A stretch of 64,000 nt of DNA, taken from positions 310,001 through 374,000 of the forward strand of contig NZ_JARZHH010000001.1 of the NCBI RefSeq assembly GCF_029946515.1, read 5' to 3'. A program made the translations under genes and the position numbers. Shown piece after piece: positions 60,841 through 64,000 of the stretch. The notes under the pieces were generated by a model, which was not told the DNA's origin, did no database searches, and worked only from the letters and a program-made list of their open reading frames with translations. The stretch's first letter is position 1. Each line of letters opens with the position of its first letter. Source of the stretch: Polyangium sp. 6x1 (lineage in GTDB: Bacteria > Myxococcota_A > Polyangia > Polyangiales > Polyangiaceae).

Positions 60841-63414
60841 ATGCCGCCGCGGCCCGACAAGACGCAAATCTCTCGGGACGGAGGCGAGAGCCAGTTCGTC
60901 GGTCGCGAGCGCGCGCTGGAGAAAATCGCCGAAGCTTTCGCGCGTGGTCGCCTCGTCGAGCTCGTCGGACCGCCCGGCGTCGGCAAGACCCGGCTCGCCA
61001 CGGAGTTTGCGCGGCGGACGCCGCCCCTCTCCGCGCTCCGGTTCTGCGACCTCTCGGAAGCAGCCTCGCTCAGCGCGTTCCTGTTCCAGGTGGCGCGCGG
61101 CCTCGGCGCACCGGTGCCGCTCGACATCTCCCCCGACGAGCTCGCGCGGCGCGTGCGAGAGCAGGTCGGCAAGGACGACGCCCTGCTGCTCGTGCTCGAC
61201 AACTTCGAGCAGCTCCCCGCTTCGGCCGACGCGGCGCTCGCGGCGTGGTTCGAGCGACCGGGGGCGCGCGTGCTCGTCACGTCGCGGCGGCGCCTCGCCG
61301 GTGCGCCCGCGACGACGATCAGCCTCGCACCGCTCTCCACCGAGCGGCGCCCGGGCGAGCCCTGGTCCGAAGCGGCGGAGCTGCTCGTGACGCGCGTCTC
61401 GGCCTTCGCGGACGGCGCGTTCGACCCCGAGCAGGATCGCGCGACGATCGAGGAGCTCGCGCGCGAGCTCGATGGCCTGCCCCTCGCGCTCGAGCTCGCG
61501 GCGTCGCGCTTCCGCATGCTCGCGCCCAAGCAGGTGCTCGCGCGCCTCTCGCAGCGCTTCCGCATGCTGCGGCGGCCCGACGGGACGATCACCCGGGCAA
61601 ACCTCCGCGAGAGCATCGAGATGTCCTTCGTGATGCTCGCCCCGCCGGAGCAGGACGCGTTCCTCGCGAGCTCCGTGTTCCGGGGTGGCTTCTCGCTCGA
61701 CGCCGCCGAGGCCGTGCTCGGCGAGGAAGGGGGGTCGTGGCCGCTCGACCTGCTCGAGTCGCTGCGTGACCAGTCGATGTTGACGGTCGACCAGGATCCG
61801 AACGAGCGCCGTTACGATCTCTTGATCTGCATCCGCGAGTTCGCCGAGAGCGAGCTCGCGCGCCGGGAAGGGGGCGCGGCGCGCGCGGCCGAGCGGCATG
61901 CTCGCTACTACGTGGGCCTCGGCGAACGGCTCGTCGGATGTGCCGACCCGGGCTCGCGACGCGCCCTCGAACGCGAGCGCGAGAACCTCGCAGCGATCGT
62001 CCATCGGCGCGGGCTCCTCGGGGCCGACCTCGCGCTCCGCGCGGCGCTCGTGCTCGCCGCGCCCGCGTCCGGCCTCCCGTACATCACCGTCGAGGAGCTG
62101 CTCGGCGGCGCGCTGGGCGACGATGACGCCCGAGGTGCGTCGCCTCCCCTCCTGGGTCGCACGCTCCTCGCGCGAGGGACCGTCCGCCGCTTCCTCGGCC
62201 GGCTGCCGGAGTCGACGGCCGATCTGGATCGCGCGCGCGTGCTCGGCGAATCGATCGGCGACCGCGCGCTGCTCGCCGAGGCGTTCGCGGGCCTCGGCAA
62301 CACGCTGGCGGGCCTCGGCGACTGGGGACGCGCGCGCGCCTTCTTCGAGCGCGCCCTCGAAGCGTGCGCCGACCCGAAGCTCCGCGCGCGCCTGCTCGCG
62401 ATGCACGCGAACAGCTTCGGCGGCACCGACGAATACGACCGCGCGATCCCGCTCTTCCGCCAGTGCATCGCGGAGTCCGATCGCGTTCGGGACGAGAACA
62501 CCTCGGCCACGTCGCGCCTCGCGCTCGGGGTGATCCTGCTCGCCGCGGGTGACTTCGACGAGGCGGAGCGCCTGCTCGACGAAGCGCTCGAGGCCCACAC
62601 GCGCATCGGCTCGCCGCACTGGGAGGGGATCGCGCTGTCGTACCTCGCGCGCTGCAAGCAGGAGACGGGTGATCTCCCCGCGGCCCTCACGCTCTACTCC
62701 GACGCCTTGACCCGCCTCGACGCGGCGGGCGTGCGGCGTGCCCAGGCCGTCGCTTTGTACCAGTTCGCGACCGCGCTCATCGAGGCGGGCGAGCTCTCCG
62801 CCGCCGGCAAGCACCTGCGCGCCGCGTTGCCTCTCGCGCGCGAGAACTGCGGCGAATACGAGGGCGTCGTGCTCGCCGCGCAGGGCGTGGTCGCCGCGCG
62901 GCGCGGCGCGGCCGGCGACGCGGCCATGCTCTATCGGCGCGCCGAAGCGTCGCTCCGCGCCTACCCCAAGCCGATGTTCCTCGCGGCGGTGCGTGTGCTG
63001 CTCGGCGAGGCGCCGCCCGCCGCGTTCGCGGGTTGCTCCGAGGTGCGCCTCGCCCTGCGCCTGCGGAGCCCGGCCTCGGCGCCGCACACCACGCCGCCGC
63101 TCCTCCTCGCGCGCGACGGGAGCTGGTTTCGTGCGCCTGGCAGCGACGCATCCATCCCGCTCGATCGACGCAAGGCGATCCGCGGCGTGCTGCGGGCCCT
63201 CGCGCGACAGCGGGAGGAGCGCCCCGGCGAGGCCGCGTCGGTCGCGGCGCTCATCGAGGCGGGATGGCCTGGCGAACGGATCCTCGCTTCCGCCGGCGCC
63301 GAGCGCGTCTACGCCGCCGTGGCGACGCTGCGCCGCCTGGGCTTGCAGGGCGTGATCCAGCAGAAGGCGGGCGGCTACCTGCTCTCGCCCGAGTACCCCG
63401 TGGTCCTGAGCTGA
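60841..63414 (+). CDS. STAND-type ATPase/regulator with TPR region and C-terminal winged helix
   Basis: An 857-residue protein. Residues 19-330 hold the NB-ARC/STAND ATPase: FVGRERALEKIAEAF, Walker A LVGPPGVGKTRLA (41-53), Walker B LLLVLDNFEQLP, LVTSRRRL and GLPLALELAA, as in AfsR/LuxR-type regulators. Residues 430-700 are alpha-helical tetratricopeptide-like repeats (LGRTLLARGTVRRFLGRLPEST, AEAFAGLGNTLAGLGDWGRA, GVILLAAGDFDEAERLLDEAL). The final ~90 residues (from about 770) look like an OmpR-type winged helix (RVYAAVATLRRLGLQGVI, QKAGGYLLSPE). Most relatives have the DNA-binding domain N-terminal (SARP) or a LuxR HTH, so the order is notable. Targets and signal unknown. Confidence 0.85.
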   Translation: MPPRPDKTQISRDGGESQFVGRERALEKIAEAFARGRLVELVGPPGVGKTRLATEFARRTPPLSALRFCDLSEAASLSAFLFQVARGLGAPVPLDISPDELARRVREQVGKDDALLLVLDNFEQLPASADAALAAWFERPGARVLVTSRRRLAGAPATTISLAPLSTERRPGEPWSEAAELLVTRVSAFADGAFDPEQDRATIEELARELDGLPLALELAASRFRMLAPKQVLARLSQRFRMLRRPDGTITRANLRESIEMSFVMLAPPEQDAFLASSVFRGGFSLDAAEAVLGEEGGSWPLDLLESLRDQSMLTVDQDPNERRYDLLICIREFAESELARREGGAARAAERHARYYVGLGERLVGCADPGSRRALERERENLAAIVHRRGLLGADLALRAALVLAAPASGLPYITVEELLGGALGDDDARGASPPLLGRTLLARGTVRRFLGRLPESTADLDRARVLGESIGDRALLAEAFAGLGNTLAGLGDWGRARAFFERALEACADPKLRARLLAMHANSFGGTDEYDRAIPLFRQCIAESDRVRDENTSATSRLALGVILLAAGDFDEAERLLDEALEAHTRIGSPHWEGIALSYLARCKQETGDLPAALTLYSDALTRLDAAGVRRAQAVALYQFATALIEAGELSAAGKHLRAALPLARENCGEYEGVVLAAQGVVAARRGAAGDAAMLYRRAEASLRAYPKPMFLAAVRVLLGEAPPAAFAGCSEVRLALRLRSPASAPHTTPPLLLARDGSWFRAPGSDASIPLDRRKAIRGVLRALARQREERPGEAASVAALIEAGWPGERILASAGAERVYAAVATLRRLGLQGVIQQKAGGYLLSPEYPVVLS

Positions 63415-63505
63415 GTCCGGCCGGCGCGCTGCCTTTCAACAAACTTTCAACGCGATGCCGCAAGCGTCGGGGCCATGGTTTCAGCGCAGGCTTAACGACG
63501 AGGTC

Positions 63506-64000
63506 ATGACCATGATTCGCAAGCTTATTTTTGCCACGGTCGGCTGCGCGATGGTGCTCCTCGCTGGCTGCTCCGACGACGTCCCGCCCGCGCCGAACAA
63601 CGGCACCGGCGGGAGCGGCGGCGCGGGCGGCAACGGCGGGCAGGGCGGAGAGGGCGGTTGCACCACGCTCGACGTCTCGCTCACGCAGATCTACCGCTTC
63701 ACAGACGCCTACTTCTCCGTGCAGGCGCAGGTATCGCCCGGCGTTCCCGACGCGTACCAGACGCAAGCCATCCTCGAGATCTACAACGAGTGGGCCTCGC
63801 CGAACTTGCCGCCGCTCGTGCCGGGCACCTTCGATCTCGCGGCCGCGCCGAACGATCGCTACGGAAGCTGCCAGCACTGCGTCACGGTAATCACGCCGGA
63901 CGGGAGCGAGATCCCGACGCGCACGTACTTCCAGACGAGCGGCACGATCGAGCTCACGAAGCTCGATGCGAACGATCCGAGCATCGCCGCCGGCAAGATC
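63506..64000 (+). CDS. Lipoprotein, 5' part (3' end outside window)
   Basis: Starts at ATG 63506 (GACGAGG upstream; ATG 63512 also possible) and stays open to the end of the window, 165 codons seen. Signal peptide with lipobox LAGC (Cys22), then Asn/Gly linker (NNGTGGSGGAGGNGGQGGEG). The mature part begins CTTLDVSLTQIYRFTDAYFS and has GSCQHCVTVITPDG. No family recognised. It is another of the linker-type lipoproteins of this region. Confidence 0.8.
   Translation, partial: MTMIRKLIFATVGCAMVLLAGCSDDVPPAPNNGTGGSGGAGGNGGQGGEGGCTTLDVSLTQIYRFTDAYFSVQAQVSPGVPDAYQTQAILEIYNEWASPNLPPLVPGTFDLAAAPNDRYGSCQHCVTVITPDGSEIPTRTYFQTSGTIELTKLDANDPSIAAGKI

Noticed and set aside
60124-63087. Minus-strand frame of nearly 1000 codons
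   Set aside because: Antisense to the STAND ATPase with Walker A/B motifs; composition is a mirror artefact.

Overview
The window looks like a chromosomal segment of a high-GC myxobacterium, most likely in the Polyangiales (Polyangium/Sorangium-like). This rests on strong G/C bias at third codon positions, about sixteen lipoproteins (several with poly-Ser/Gly linkers), a TraA-like protein with a MYXO-CTERM-like tail, a eukaryotic-type Ser/Thr kinase, and sigma-54-like -24/-12 promoters. No rRNA, tRNA, CRISPR array, insertion sequence or prophage was seen. All calls come from reading the sequence; no database search was run.

Layout. 1-6516: two divergent transcription units with a CrtC/AttH-like protein, an acetoacetate decarboxylase (ADC)-fold protein, a phytoene-desaturase-like FAD enzyme fused to a second ADC-fold domain, and a third ADC-fold protein. 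6530-8794: MFS exporter with divergent LysR regulator. 8935-11518: TraA-like cell-surface protein and a GH128-like glucanase lipoprotein. 11561-17194: two PLP group II decarboxylases, the second carrying a C-terminal EF-hand pair, around a divergent aldo/keto reductase-MarR pair. 17334-19473: lipoprotein isoaspartyl peptidase and an unknown protein. 19661-24169: ABC ATPase plus a permease fused to an M1 aminopeptidase. 24180-32140: a run of secreted lipoproteins (Cys-rich, jelly-roll, VWA, TonB-C-like, cytochrome c). 32381-36292: polytopic membrane protein, M23 peptidase, divergent MgtC. 36520-43418: HEXXH/PDZ lipoprotein, GntR-LacI-type regulator, further lipoproteins and a transmembrane Ser/Thr kinase.

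43719-50905 holds an EF-hand-like lipoprotein, an orphan protein built on the N-terminal zinc-binding and clamp region of RNA polymerase beta-prime joined to a propeller-like C-terminus, an SRPBCC protein, a TonB-like protein and two lipoproteins. 50892-56128 (minus strand) holds an AraC regulator, a DUF969-DUF979-DUF2891 operon, a PL14-like lyase lipoprotein and a HutD/Ves protein. 56240-64000 holds a MarR-VOC operon with overlapping operators, several lipoproteins, and a large STAND ATPase whose winged helix is at the C-terminus.

Most interesting: (1) the RNA polymerase beta-prime paralogue at 44538-46271, which keeps the CxC-N12-CxxC zinc spacing and the start of the clamp helices but none of the catalytic part; (2) the FAD/CrtC/triple-ADC cluster, where only one of three ADC-fold domains keeps a lysine at the Schiff-base position; (3) TTGCGCAA palindromes about 50 bp upstream of -24/-12 promoters in front of two envelope genes (48675 and 58485), suggesting a small sigma-54 regulon.
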